Both the position numbers and the translations under genes were made by a program. A stretch of DNA of 64,000 bases, taken from the NCBI RefSeq assembly GCF_018873765.1, contig NC_057922.1, positions 14,707,563 to 14,771,562 of the forward strand. Direction: 5' to 3'. The notes beneath the pieces are model-generated. The model saw only the letters and a list, made by a program, of their open reading frames with translations. It did not search any database and was not told the DNA's origin. This DNA is from Telopea speciosissima. Taxonomy: Eukaryota; Streptophyta; Magnoliopsida; Proteales; Proteaceae. Position 1 is the first letter of the stretch; the number at the start of each line of letters is the position of its first letter. This document shows, one piece after another, positions 28,299 through 53,963 of the stretch.

Positions 28299-31200
28299 AA
28301 TGACAAAGGCTGTCGAACTTCTTGGTTTTATATTTTGATGCAAGAAAATCAGTCAAGTGAATCAGGGGAAGAAAACTGTCTCAATTTACTATCAGGAATT
28401 CCAATCTTAGGCAGCCCAGAAGAATCTATCTTCGGCACTGTGCAACAAAATTGGCCTCTACTCTTTTATTTTGTTGTACTGGCATCAACGTTAATCTGAG
28501 ACTGGAGGGACATCACTGTATCTTCACTCTTAAAGCTCAATTTTGATAATGTTCCTTGGAAACCCAGCTTCTTCAGGCACAGAGGTGCGTTTATATACTG
28601 CAATTCGCATGTGGTTACATTTGTCGGTGTTACTTGGTTTTATCAGAACCGTTACCTTTGAGGCAGGGTTATGATTTTTCTCTGACATACTGCGTATAAA
28701 ATGTGAAAGGTTTTTACTGACTATACCTGGAGATTATCTGACATAGTGAAGGTAGAGCTTTGGCATTTCCAATAACTAGATGCTCCGTAAGATTAACACC
28801 TGGTAATCTATAGCCAATGGAGCTTCACTAAGTGTGGTGTGCTAGAGGATTTCTTTGTATACTGTACCCTTGAGATTTTTTCTCTGTTCTCTGTTACTCT
28901 TTAATGTTGTTGTGTGTTGTTGTTGATGATAGTGATAATGATCGTACAATTATCTAGTGTTCTTTGTATGATGTTTTTGTTTATTAAATAAAAATGAACT
29001 AACAAATTTAACATGAGGTTAGTACCAAATAGATTGGAGCTACTTTATTCCACAAACACAACCCCCCCCCCCCCACCCCACCCCAAAAAAAAAAAAGAAA
29101 AAAGAAAAAAGATGATAATTATCATGCTACAGTTATTTGTCAGCACCCGAATTTTGTAGACTTCTCCACATGGATTATCTAATCATGAATTGATTCTCAG
29201 CGAAGTGAGTATTTTCTGCTCAGTTCCTAGAATGTGTACAGGAGGAAGCTACATAAATATGCTGCCTAAGTCACCCACTTTTGCTTTTAGCACAAAATCT
29301 AGAATTAGGAGTTTATCCAAATGTTCCCAAAAGATACAGACATTTCATGAAGTTAGAAGTAGATGTGTCCATGAAACTACCTTTAAAAAGTTGATTCAAC
29401 AATGGGGTTTCTCACCTTGGAATTACATGAAAAAACTTTTCAAGGGGATAGTGTCGAGAGGGGCCTGTTTGCAACATGTTTGTTGATATTGTTCTTAATT
29501 TTTAAGTGCTCTACCATTATGATGCTGAGAACGATCTTCCTAACTTGATCAAATAACTCTAGCTCTTCTTGGCCTCTTGCCATTCCCCGGAAGAGTTGAA
29601 AGAGTAAATCCAACCTTTATTCTAGGGCTACCTCAAATACAAAATCTTTGTTCCTGTGCTGATTATCAAAACCATCTAGAGCCTGAATGCTTGTTGGAGG
29701 CGGAACAACACCTTTCTTCCTTGCAATTCTATTTTAAAAAAAAAAACAAAATTTAAACTTCTTTGAGGGATTTTCTTATTGATATTTGCTAAATAATTTG
29801 TAATCTAATTTTTTTACTCTTCTAGAGTCACACTTTTTTTTTCTTCTAACGAGGGTAAATATTAGCATTTCACATGTGTATTAAAAAAATATGCAAGACA
29901 ATGATAACTTTTGATAGTGACAGAATAATAAATCACTTCTCAAATTATTTTTGTACTTATCTTAAAAAACTTTTGGGAATAAGAAAAGTAGAAATTAAAA
30001 GGAGACCGACTCATGGCCAGACAGACTAGGTGCCTAACACCTTCCCAATTCCACAACCTTGAACTTACCTAGAGATTTGGGCTGAGGGGACATTTATGGG
30101 ACATAGACCCTTCTCCCGGTGATGACTCCTTAATCCCTTTTACCCCTCAGGCTGCATAGTTAGAAACCTTCTCACTCATGTGGCACACATTTAACCCTGT
30201 GTACCTGCACCAGCATGGAAATCGTTTATCCTTAAAATAAAGAAGGATTTCACATAAAAAAAAAAAGGATTTAATTGTTAGAGAGATTTTCTTATTGACA
30301 CTCCTTAAGGTGTCAAATAATTTTGTAACCTTATTTTTTTTACCCTTTTAGTATAATATACAAATCTTCAATGAGGACAATATTGTCATTTTAAATGTGC
30401 ATTCGAAAAGTGTGCATGAAAATGACACCTTTTAATAATAACATATCACTTTCAACTTATTTGTAAAAAATCTTTTATACATCTTAATGAACTTTTAAAA
30501 GTAAGATTAGAAACAATTAAAAGAAAGTGTCATGTTCTAAACATACCAATGAAGGTGTCATTTAGACACTCCCACGGTTAAATCATTTGATGTTTTAGCC
30601 GTTTCTAATATAAAGATGGGGCACTGTTCTCTGTGCCGCAGCGCAGGCTGTGCCCATGCACATGGGGGTGGGCGCAATGACCACCCTGTCCCCCTGAGTG
30701 GCAAGCCCATGTGCCTGGACATAGCCTCCGCTGCGGCACAAAGAACATTCTCCCTATAAAGATAAGAATAATAATTCTATTCTAACTAAGAGGATATGTA
30801 TAAAGTCAATGCCCGACTATACCCTATGCGTATATTGTCAACGGCCTTAAATGATGACGTTTGCATGACCATACCCACTTGTCTTGTAGATCCACATCCT
30901 CCAATGAGAGGATCACCCAATGAGTGTCCAATGAGGCATCCAACAGCTGAGGTGCTGCCATGCACACATTCGGATGCACACAAAGGCAGCATTCATGACA
31001 GCCCAACCGTTGAATGCCTCACTGGGCACTCGTTAGATAGGATGCTCATTGGAGAGGATACAAATTACTTGCTATAGCCTTAAATGATGGTTTTAAAACA
31101 TGGTATCGATATCTGTATCCACCAATATAAATAGTGATAAATGGTTTTAGGTATCAGAAAATTAGTGGGGGAGACAGTAGAGTACCCTGCTCAGAAAACT

Positions 31201-31854
31201 CCTTTTTAAAATATTACTCTCCAAATGAGTATTTTGGACCTCAAATCTACTATTGAGGATATTTTCTGAAAGCAAATCGAACTTTAAAATTTGATCTTCC
31301 GCATCAAATAAACATGAGCAGTCCATCAAAAGTATTCACAATGATGTTGGTGACTTATCAGAGGAAAAGAATGTCCTCGAGAATGCCACATGGATTCCTA
31401 GGTCCAGAGATGATCGCAAATGGAATCTTTTTTTCTTCTGTTAGTTCTTCACCACATCTAATAGAGGTCCATAAAAGACTTCAATTGAGGCACATCTTGT
31501 CTATCCACCTGGGGCACACACACACCCTTTAATCAAAATTCAAAATTGCCTTCTCAGAAAAAAAAAATTCTCCAAAGTGAAATGCAAACATGAAGATTTC
31601 TAAAGGAAATTAGAAAAACAAAAACAGGCAATAGGCATACACTGCCACTCAGCCACAATACTACATAGAAGCTCCGCAGAAGGAAAACTGTCAAAAATGT
31701 CTCAAGGCTACACCCAAAATACAAAATCATGTTCTGTCCTAACATCAAGAGCATAGAGGGCAAGCTCAAATCTTTTAAGTCCCAAAAAACTATGAATAAG
31801 AAGAAAAAACATGTACCATCAAGCAAAAATGGGTTAATGGAACCAGTTTTCTCA
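28299..31854. other. 3' flank of the B3 gene and convergent intergenic region
   Basis: The B3 3' UTR probably extends from 28299; an AATAAA hexamer lies at 28987. A C-rich then A-rich simple run occurs at 29060-29098. Two related segments (about 29760-29950 and 30285-30560, sharing 'ttcttattga', 'aataatttt' and 'gtgcat' words) look like copies of one AT-rich MITE. A GC-rich MITE sits at 30618-30754. No gene recognised. Confidence 0.45.
30618..30754. mobile_element. MULE-like MITE, GC-rich family, with intact 9-bp target duplication
   Basis: A 137-bp element bounded by a perfect 9-bp duplication TATAAAGAT (30609-30617 and 30755-30763). The left end GGGGCACTGTTCTCTGTGCC pairs with the inverted right end GGGAGAATGTTCTTTGTGCC, and both continue GCAGCG. 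A 9-bp duplication is the signature of Mutator-like transposases. This copy defines the family ends. Confidence 0.88.
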
Positions 31855-34800
31855 TCACTTGAAACACTTTGCATCCAATAGAGCCTCCCCCTCAAAAGGT
31901 TCCTGATCTTCAATCATCTGATTAACACGCTCCTTCTGGGCCTTGTCTGAGATGTCAACTTTCACCCACTCATAGAGCTCCATGTCGTAGCACTCGTCAA
32001 GAACAAATTGAGGTATGTCTTGTCCACGGAAGAGCCACAACCCCTTCACCTTGAATGGTGACTCTGAGCCAATAACCAGCATCTTGCCGAAAGCATATTT
32101 ACGAGCCAGATCCATCCGTTGGAGGAAACCACCGACCTTGTTAAGGGTGACAAATGATACAGTGTTTTCATCATTGTATTTGTAATCACAAAACCAGAGA
32201 GAGTATCCCTCAGGGTCATACATGTCCCAGAAACCTGCAACAAACAGCAGGCAATATTAAATGAACTATTCAATGTTGAGGAAATATGGGCTCGGTTGGT
32301 GGAGAATGTGCATGCAAAGGATGTAAAGACCAAACAATTCTCAAATATCCCCACAGATTCCTTATATACCATCAAAACCAGCATGGGTTGACCAGTTGAA
32401 CATCACCCTACCATGAATCCTAGCCGACTGACACATCCATCAAGGATCACAAGCCATGTATACATTTCAATCAGACCAAAAAAAAGCACTTAAAAGGAGT
32501 GGGCTAGTAGAACACGAGACCTCTTACAAAACATGGCTAAGTTACCACTTCAAAACTGACCCACAAGCTGTTTTAATGTTTACATTCAATTCTACATAGA
32601 GGAACCGCTCAGGAATGCATATACATAAGCACACCGACATGCACATGCACACAGAGAAGTAAAAAAATCAGGGTTTGGACCCTGTTCTAATGGGACTGGC
32701 ACATCTGAGACCCAGACACCAAGACAGGTCAATGCCAGGTCACTTCTGATGACTATGAACACAACCTAGATATTGACTTTCCCAATGCCACAAAGAAACT
32801 AGACATCATTCAATACAAATACACCAGTTCTAGTACAAGAAGTGCAATTTTCATCAAAGTATTTGTCTATCTTGACGGAAATTCTTTTTGTGATTTATTT
32901 CCTACTAGCCTAGCTTCAATTTCCTAAGATACTACAGGTCATTTTATAGAACACAGGATGAAACTGAGGAAGTAGGAATTCTCAAAACAGAAAGCATTTG
33001 GCATGAAGAACTAATTTATAGCTATAATTTCTTTTAGGGAAAAAGAATTTTAGCTGGTCGCATGGTTCCTGCGCCCAGACACAGGAACAGGTGAAATTAC
33101 TGCCCCACCCCATGTGAAATAAAAAATCCCATCCATGTTTATGCCCCTTCATGCAATCTCATTGGCCCCCGTGCTGGTGCAGGGGCTACACGACCAGGCA
33201 GCAATCTCTTGCCCTTTTTTTATATGTCAATTGTAGACTAGAACTGGAATTCAATTTCGACTTGGATGGGTTTTCAGCAATAAAATGATAACATTAATAT
33301 CTGCTAAATAAATTGAAACACTCTTGGCTATAAAATATTTAATTTTGAGACGGCAACTAAAATGTTTTTGAGCAGGTTTCACCAAACACCAAATCCAACA
33401 CTCGCTAAATATTACTCAACACTAACCCATTACACCCCATTAAACAAATGCTTAAATTTTTTTTGCAAGGTAGCAAAGGCATGGTGGGGAAGAACAGGAC
33501 AGGACAGGGTGGAGCAAAGTGAGTACTCGAGGATTTTCAAAATACCACACCAAACCCTACCCTTTAAAAGTTCATACCACCAGTTCAACAATCACATTGC
33601 CAAACCCTAAGAACATGTGTGTTTTGGTAATTATTAAAAATTGTACCATGAATCCAATAATCTTTATATAAGCCGGATGTTTTATTATTAGGGTCATGAG
33701 TATATAAGACTACCAGTTGTTACAAGTCAGGTTGCATTATGGGATGGTGGAAAAGATAAAATTTGTAATACCTTCTTACTTCCTAATAATGATAAACTCT
33801 TTATTGTTCTAATGCAATGCTCATCCCGAACTACTGAAAATCCAGTGAGAGATAAGGTTGCGAAAGGATCGCAGGAAAAGGACAAAACCAGATTTTGAGA
33901 AAACTTGCCAATGCAGTTAAACTGATTTCCAGTGGCCTGATATTCATATCAACTAGTCTATTAGGCAAGTAGAATAACTCATCAAAGTTTGACAAAAATC
34001 CGACAGTTGGATTTAAAGATATTGAAGTATCCTACTGTTAGTATAAAACTGAAAACCCAGAAAATAGTATATTTGATGGGCAGGATCTAGGCACAATCAT
34101 CAGGCTTGTCATGCCATTTCATGAAGAGATTAATTAAAGCTAAACACATTCACAGGGACTACCTTTAATGGCAACCTCACGGAAATTGGTCTTGGTGTTC
34201 GAGTAGAGCCTTTTCCAATCATCCAATATCATCTTACTGGGCGGCAAGAGATCAAGAGGATTCTTTGGTTTGGGTTTTGGTGCCTCTTCCTCCTTGGCAT
34301 CATCAGGCTTTGCAGGTTCTTCCTTCACCTCTTTTTTAATTTCATTTTTGAGCTTAGGTTTTGCAGGCTCTTTCGGCTGAGAAGGCTTCTTTGCTGACTG
34401 AATTGGTGGAACAGCTTCTGTCTGCTTTACCTCACCCAATATCTTGTGGAAATTTGGCTGGTTAACCATTGTCCAGAAGTACCTCTCAACATGTGGAAAC
34501 TCTGAGGTAAAGCTTTTAGTCATGGCAAAGAAGAATCCAAACCACAAGTTGCAGACCATGATGATGTCAGCAAGAGTTACAGAATGTCCAACTAAGTATG
34601 TGTTCGAAGCAAGGTGCATGTTCAAAGCACCTAGAGCTCTCTTCAAAGCAGAAATGGCAGTTTCCTCAACCTTTTTCAAGGAAACACATATGTCAGCAAT
34701 TTACGCTTTTGAGAATGTGTACTTAAAGTTACAAGCCAACCAACACCTCTGAAAGAAAACTAAAGAGTAAAACTGACCGGGGGAAGATATGGCATAAGTC

Positions 34801-36038
34801 CAAATCGTGGGTATAACCAACGCCGAATATTGGAGTCAATTTCAGTTGTTGAAAAATCAATCCACTGCTCAATTTGAGCCTGGCAGAAACAGGTTAATGA
34901 GTTAAACATAAAATCTTTTACATTGGCAGGTAAAATGCACAGAAAACTTGAAACCCAATGAAGAAAATGTAAAATCATTAACTAGAACAAAGGCTTCAAA
35001 ACAAAATTTCTCACATAGTCAATCAGGGAAGAGCCATAAAGTGGGTTGTCACTCTTCAAACGAGTAACTGAATAAAAAAAAAATCAGAATTGAGTTTCTC
35101 TAAAAATTAATGATTCAGAAAAAAGATGTGGCGATAGACTCTCACCATAGCGAGCTATGGCATTGCTCTCGAATACAGGACCATCAGGAGTTTCCAACAC
35201 AGGAATCTGCACAACCACAAACATTTCCATTTAAACCACATCAAACACTACCCAAATAGATAATGACCTGTACATTTCCCAAAACTTGAACAGTGCAACT
35301 GTACCTTCCCCAGAGGGTTCATCTTAAGAAATTCAGGAGTTTTGTTGGAGACACCCATCTCAAAATTCTTGACCAGTTCAACCTGGATACCACTGTATTC
35401 TGCGGCAATGAGCGTCTTGAAGGCATTACTATTAGTGTTTCCAGAATGCAAGACCTGCAAGGAACATAAAACGTATTAGTTATCAATGGAAGTCCGTGAA
35501 TGGGTAAAAATTTTTGAATTATGATTCTGAAATATGTTTCAAATTCGATAAGCGGTTCAAATCAATCATTGTAGATGCCCATCAAATATAATCTACTCTG
35601 CTCGCAGAGGTACTAAACTACTACACTCCTATTAGAACTTCTGAGACAGATCACATACAAAGTACATGAAATTCAGATGCTTGCAGAAGTACTACACTAC
35701 TACACTCCTATTAGAACTTCGGAGACAGATCTCATACAAAGTACAAGAAATTCAGATGTTAGCCCGTGAATCCATGGAACTAAATGGGCCAATCAATCTA
35801 GCATGAAAGGCTTGAATCAAGGAATCATAAGACTGTAAAGAACAAAAATTCTGTGTCTCGCAAAGCAAAATACTAAATGTAAACCAGAACTAACAACATT
35901 AACCTGCAAAATCATTCGAAAATTCAGAGTTTAAGGGAGGAAATGGACAAAATCGGAGTACCCATTCCAGAAGAAGCCAAATAGACATTTCAAGTAAAGG
36001 GTATATAAGAAGAAATCTGAAACACTCACCAGAGCCAT
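31855..36038 (-). CDS. elongation factor 1B gamma (eEF1B-gamma), seven coding exons
   Basis: Minus-strand coding exons are 36038-36030, 35454-35305, 35206-35146, 35067-35015, 34879-34778, 34670-34163 and 32234-31855. They join to about 420 residues, the usual plant length. Order: a GST-N-like fold (residues 4-80, LVLHSGNTNSNAFKTLIAAE, IPVLETPDGPVFESNAIARY), a GST-C-like helical domain (about 90-205, YLVGHSVTLADI), a Lys/Pro/Glu-rich linker (about 207-261), then the EF1G C-terminal domain (NPLDLLPPSKMILDDWKRLY, GYSLWFCDYKYNDENTVSF) ending DAKCFK. eEF1B-gamma scaffolds the alpha and beta subunits that recharge eEF1A with GTP in the cytosol. The first coding exon is only MAL. The leader also appears spliced. 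It is transcribed divergently from OPR copy 1, with about 0.9 kb between them. No disabling lesion seen. Confidence 0.95.
33037..33214. mobile_element. MULE-like MITE, GC-rich family, in eEF1B-gamma intron 6
   Basis: A 178-bp element whose left end GGGAAAAAGAATTTTAGCTG pairs imperfectly with the inverted right end GGGCAAGAGATTGCTGCCTG. Both continue as GTCG(C/T)(A/G)T...CCTGC. Flanks TTCTTTTA and TTTTTTTA differ at one base. The interior has the family words GCGCCCAGACACAGG and CCATGTG. Confidence 0.65.
35600..35762. repeat. 79-bp tandem duplication in eEF1B-gamma intron 1
   Basis: 'ctacactcctattagaactt' recurs at 35621 and 35700. Flanking words (gcagag/agtact, gagacagatc, atacaaagtaca, gaaattcagatg) repeat with the same spacing, so this is a local tandem duplication. 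Confidence 0.8.
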
Positions 36039-36300
36039 GGTTACCCTGCCGAAGGTAATCTAGAGCAGATCTGATGAGACAGAGACTCCGAATTAATTCG
36101 CAAAGCAGCACAAGTATAACATGAAATGAAGGAGAAGAGAAAACAAGAAGCAGAGAGAGAGAGAGACGGTAAGAGCGAGGAAGGAAAACAACAAAAGAAG
36201 CCACTTACCTCGAGAAGAACAATCCCGTTCTTCACAGAACTCTAGTCTTGCAGAGTCGAACCAGAACGAGTAAGAGAGAGAGAGCTAACGTGTGCTTATG
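36039..36300 (-). other. 5' UTR of eEF1B-gamma with a leader intron
   Basis: On the minus strand a donor (CTCGAG|GTAAGTGG near 36209) and an acceptor (CGGCAG|GGTAACC just before the ATG) bracket a leader intron of about 160 bp. Its GAGAGA-rich run (36151-36165) reads as a pyrimidine tract in the transcript. Confidence 0.6.
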
Positions 36301-37220
36301 GGCGATTTGGGAAAAGAAAAAATTGATTGTGTTTTAGGGTTGACGAGAAAGAGGGTGTGTTTTTGGGTGCTAAGAAAAGGAAAAACATAATGACACAAAA
36401 TATGATAATGCCATGATTTATTTACGTGCCTTTTATTTATTTAATACAATTTTTTTTGAATTTTTTCTTTTCTTGACTTCGAAACATTGTCTTACCAAAA
36501 GAGAGATAGAGAGAAAGAGAGAGTTAGTACGGTGTCAAAAATGAAATTAGAGTACCATCCCTGTGGTTTTAAATTATTACGTCTATCATTCTTGAAATTT
36601 CATTATTTCATACCTCTTTTTCGTATTTTGAAAGATTCTTACAAATATAACCTTACCGTTAGATAATAACAGTTAAGTGATGATATCATCATGCAAATAT
36701 AATCTAAATATCCAAACTACCCCTGGATCCATGGAACATGTTCGTTAAGGCCTCGGTGGATGTTGGACGGTTGGAGTCAGCTACCCTCTTTAATGAAAGA
36801 TAACAGTCATTGAATAGAATGATAACGTGGCTATCTTTTATTGGACCAGCTTATCTTTTTGATGCATTCGTCATGGGTGACTCCATCCATCAGTCATCCT
36901 CCAGCAAACATTCCCTCTTTCTGTTCTTAAATATCAGGAGTTTCTCGGGTGGCTATAAGACTTATGCAGCTCAGAAATTGCAATCCCAATCAGTCGGTAT
37001 TAAAGACGAATCTGGCCCATTTTCTCAGGAGGATGCATTCGAATTAAAATAAGTGATGATGGGTTTGAGTATGGTTGATCAATTTGTTCCTTTGATCAAA
37101 TTGAAGTCGAGTGGATTCTGCTCGGCTTAGAAAAGCTTAGCTCTTGGCTATATAAATGCCTATTCTGCTGTCCGTAAGGAGCAGAAGCAAAAATTTCTAG
37201 CTTACCAAAAAGAACAGAAA
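36301..37220 (+). promoter_or_regulatory. bidirectional intergenic region and promoter of OPR copy 1
   Basis: A TATATAAA box lies at 37149-37156, 65-72 bp before the ATG, in 'cttggctatataaatg', which OPR copy 2 shares. The block from about 36860 (gatgcattcgtcatgggtga) to the TATA box is conserved with copy 2. It includes TCAATTTG and CAAATTGA inverted halves near 37078-37105. The left half is the eEF1B-gamma upstream region. Confidence 0.6.
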
Positions 37221-42262
<5,042 letters not shown>

Positions 42263-43039
42263 GAGAAGTTTAGCAATCATGTTACAAGCCGAGCATTTGA
42301 AGATAATTTCATAGTTTTGTTGTTCCCTTTCTCTTTTTTTTTTATCCCCTCCCCCACCCCTGTAATAGTATCTTTATGTATTGTAGAAGTGATGAAATTT
42401 GATCATGCCACAGTAGCTTGCAATTTGGATTCAAAATTCCCAACATATTTCTTCCTTTATAAAACTTTCTTGGCTATATTTTAAGGCTCTGTATGGACAT
42501 GGTAGTCCAAGCAGTGAATTGGTAAGTTCTTACATTAAATTTGATATTGATTAGTAGTCAATCTTTCAGATTAGATTCCAGTTAAGGCAATTAATTCCCA
42601 GTCTCGATAGACATTAAACTCAAGAACTTGTGGAGATCTTGTTCCTGTTGGACCTGGGAATCAAAGCACTTAGGTGGAGTATGCACTTCCCCATAATGCA
42701 CAGTACAATTCCCTCCTGTTTGGTCTCTCATGTCCAAACTGAGACCTTATTGTTATGTCAAGCAATTAGATCCTTTGCAGTTCATCCGTCTTAAAGGACT
42801 CTCTTTGACTGAATAACTTGCTTTATGATCTCTTACATGAATAATAGGATAAAACCCATTCAAGCCCACGAGCAGCAAGCAGCAAACACTTGGGCGGAGT
42901 AAAGCGGATCTACAAGCACCGTTGCGCACTGTAGTTTTTCAGCAGGCTTCAAAGTGCTATTTCTATTACTAGTTGTAGCTAGCTAGCGTGTTAGCCTTTT
43001 TCCGCAGGCTGCTAGTTGTAGATCTATAATAATTATTTT
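42263..43039. other. 3' flank of OPR copy 1
   Basis: 42263 to about 42770 aligns by eye with the flank of copy 2 (52592 to about 53050), for instance 'gtaatagtatctttatgtattgtagaagtgatg', so the segmental duplication includes the 3' UTR. No other gene seen. Confidence 0.55.
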
Positions 43040-43187
43040 TTTGGATAAGAGAATGCAACTTGTTCGCATGGCACAGGGGCCAATGGGAGCATGCCCAATC
43101 ATGGGGGGATTTTCAGCTTTACATGGGGACGGGGTGGTCATTTTATGCCCATCTCTAGACGTAGGGGTCATGCAATGACAACTCTAC
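43040..43187. mobile_element. MULE-like MITE, GC-rich family
   Basis: About 148 bp flanked by perfect 12-bp direct repeats AATAATTATTTT (43028-43039 and 43188-43199), which contain the expected 9-bp duplication. The left end GAGAATGCAACTTGTTCGCA pairs roughly with the inverted right end TAGAGTTGTCATTGCATGAC. The interior has the family words CACAGGGGCCAATGGGAG and ACATGGGGACGGGGTGG. Confidence 0.7.
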
Positions 43188-43599
43188 AATAATTATTTTG
43201 AAAACACTTTAGTACTTATGTGGAATTGGAAACCCAATTCCGTAGGGTGACTGAATCAATCTAGGAGTATCCCATTCAAAAATCATGATAGATTTAAACG
43301 CCTTTGAAACCTGTTTAAGGTTTGGGTCCAATTTAAGTAAATTCTCAAGCTTTAATCCTGGTCAAAATTATTGATGTTTTGTGGGTCTAGTTCAAGTACA
43401 ACAATCATGATTATAATTTTAAAAATTTTCCTTTACCCTTAATTGAAAGAATTTTTTGGGAAGAAAACGAAGGGCAATCGAAAGAATATAATATGTTCTA
43501 AATACACCTATAGATGATCATTTAATTAAAAAGCACACATATAGAGAATACAGAATGAATCAATTTATGAGTATCTCATTAAAAAATACACCTATAGGA

Positions 43600-43925
43600 G
43601 TATCCTTTCCTATCCGTCGATACTAATCGATACATATCATATCTTTAACGTATTGTTACGATACCTAAAAAAAATTGGTATTAGTACATGTAAGAAACCT
43701 CATCCTTTATACATAATCAATTGAATCCATTTATCTCATCGTATTTTGTTCTCCTTTTTATACATTATATATTTTACATATCAATTATTTATAGTATTTT
43801 ATGTTTCAAAACTGTATTTTGCTTATATCACAAACATTTCCATATGTTTCTTGACTATTTCCATTCGCATCTAGTGCATTTTGTGTTTCTCCAATGGAAT
43901 ACCTGATACCGATACTTTAAAATTT
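43600..43925. repeat. TATCGGTATCG-type MITE-like repeat
   Basis: The left part carries GTCGATACTAATCGATACAT and the right part GATACCTGATACCGATACTT, giving inverted TATCGGTATC-type ends. The segment 'catatgtttcttgactattt' is the reverse complement of sequence at about 62695-62710, so the family is present twice in the window. Confidence 0.5.
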
Positions 43926-44063
43926 GGTTGAAACTATTAATCAAAATGGAGGGCAAATAATATATTTGTGAAAGTTCAAGAAAAAACCAAGATAAAATTT
44001 GGGTTTTGCATGAAGGAATGGATTAATCAGTGTTTAATACATGTGTCACAGGTGAGGTGCAAT

Positions 44064-44110
44064 ACAGGGCCGCGAGTGCAATGACCCGGTCATTGCACTC
44101 GCGGCCCTGT
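44064..44110. repeat. perfect 47-bp palindrome (23-bp arms)
   Basis: ACAGGGCCGCGAGTGCAATG followed by ACC pairs perfectly with the mirror arm across a single C at 44087. It is GC-rich in an AT-rich setting, about 630 bp upstream of OPR copy 2, with no counterpart in the copy 1 promoter. The arms show no decay, implying a recent origin or constraint. Confidence 0.9.
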
Positions 44111-44169
44111 CACGTCGCCCAGGCTGCTACGGGCAGCTGGGCCGTAGGAGATCTGGCTCCGGTGAGGTG

Positions 44170-44738
44170 AACCTTTGATGCATTCGTCACGGGTGATTCC
44201 ATCCATCGGCCATCCTCCTATCACGAAGTTGCTCGTGGAAGTAACATTTTCTTCACTCCAGAAAATGGAAACGATCCCATCAGTCAGAATTTGGCCGATT
44301 ATGTCAGGAGGATTCATTTGAATTCAAATACGTGATGGGTTTGAGTCTCGGTCTTTGATTAAATTGAAATCGTGTGATCCTGCTAGATCTCAGGAAAGCT
44401 CAGCTCTTGGTCATTAATGGGGAAAATTTCTTTCTTAACAATCACGAGTTGCTGAACTACTGGAAATAAGACTTCTTCACCCCAGAAATTGGAAACAATA
44501 CCAACCTGCTTGTCGGTATTAATATGCGAGACGAATCTGGCCGCTTTTGTCAGGAGAATTCATTTGAATTCAAATACGTGATGTGTTTGAGTGTCGATCA
44601 ATTTGTTCCTTTGATCAAATTGAAGTGTGGATTATGCTCTGCTCAGCAAAGCTCAGCTCTTGGCTATATAAATGTCCATTCTACTGTCCATAAAGAGCAG
44701 AAGCAAAAGTTTTATAGCTTATCAAAAAGAGAGAGAAA
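44170..44738 (+). promoter_or_regulatory. promoter of OPR copy 2 with a duplicated upstream module
   Basis: The block found once upstream of copy 1 appears twice here. 'tcaggaggattcatttgaattcaaatacgtgatgggtttgag' at about 44305-44345 recurs as 'tcaggagaattcatttgaattcaaatacgtgatgtgtttgag' at about 44552-44592, each followed by a GATTAAATTGAA / GATCAAATTGAA stretch and AAAGCTCAGCTCTTGG. TATATAAA lies at 44665-44672, about 67-74 bp before the ATG. Confidence 0.7.
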
Positions 44739-52591
<7,853 letters not shown>

Positions 52592-53963
52592 GAGAAGTTT
52601 GTTATAGGCCGAGCATTTGAAGAGAATTTGATAGTTTTGTTGTTTCCTTTCTTTCTTTTGTCCCCCCCCCTGTAATAGTATCTTTATGTATTGTAGAAGT
52701 GATGAAATTTGATCATGCCTCATTAGCATGCAATTTGGATTCAAAATTCCTAACATATTTCTTCCCTTATAATACTCTCTTGTCTATGTTATAAGGTTCT
52801 TTCTGGACATGGGAGTCCAAGCAGTCAGGACTTGGTAAGTTTTTACATTAAATTTGATATTGATTAGTAGTCAATCTTTCAGATTAGATTCCAGTTAAGG
52901 CAGTTAATTCCCAGTCTCGATAGAAACAAACTCAACAACTTGTGGAGATCTTGTTCCTGTTGGACCTGGGAATCAAAGCACTTAGATGGAGTATGCACTT
53001 CCCCTTAATGCACAGTGCAATTCCCTGCTGTTTGGTCTCTCATGTCCAACGTCGGGAAAACCCTACACTCATTGAAACAGTATCTATATGGATGATGGAA
53101 TTGATATTCCTGATTTTAGGGCCTTTCCTACATTTCTATCTTAGCAGAGCTTGATTAGCACATAAATGCAGTGGACAAAGAAAGAAAAGAACCTCATGCA
53201 AATATAATGCATTGAAAATTGTCTGAAAAAATGGGATTGTTTGAATGACTGAAACCAATAAAAAACCATGAGAAAAGCCCCATAAATTATGAGTCATACT
53301 GTTCACATGGACTACCAATTCTGACTTTGGGAATTACCATAACTCCCTTTCCATGCAGTGGCCAGAATGGTCTAATCATCTTGTCCACTGGGCAAAAATA
53401 GAGAGCATGTGAGAAAGGCTTCTACATTATCAAAGAATTATTTTATGAAAAGGGGAAAGACAACATTTCTTATTTTTAGAATTTGTGCCAACTCTACAAA
53501 AAATTACTTTAGTATTGTCAGTTATCTGAAACTATTCAGTTCTTCTAAGTGTTGTTTGGTGCCCCAATGATTGATTTACTTGTTCCATTTTCAGCTAGAG
53601 AGTACGTTGGTTATGTGCTTATGTATTGGGCTAGAGGTTGTGTAACGACACAGTCCTTCTCTTGGCATGATATTGTCCGTTTTGGTCCATGAGCCTCACA
53701 ATTTTAAAACGCATCATACCAAGTAGAGAAGACCACCCTTTGTCAATAACTCAAGATCTCTCTCTCTACGATCAAGGCTTTTCGGTTCAAAAGTCTATAT
53801 GCCCTCGAATACTGAGAGGAGACACCCCGAATGTGTGTTAGACATAGAACTTACCAAGTTTTTTTCTTTTTAATAAGGAAAACATGCCTTATTGAAAACA
53901 CAGGTCACACTGAGCTTTCAATCTTCAAGAAAGTGACTCATATCGCACACTTATTTTCAAAAT
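52592..53963. other. 3' flank of OPR copy 2 and intergenic
   Basis: The flank aligns with that of copy 1 up to about 53050 and then diverges (at 'catgtccaac'), marking the right edge of the duplicated block. Nothing else recognised. Confidence 0.5.

Noticed and set aside
29190..29486. A 98-codon plus-strand ORF
   Set aside because: No motif, no neighbouring exon, and composition typical of noncoding AT-rich sequence.
30796..31077. ORFs around 30786-31077 on both strands
   Set aside because: Overlapping ORFs in three frames over a repeat-like AT/GC mosaic; no recognisable motif and no splice context.
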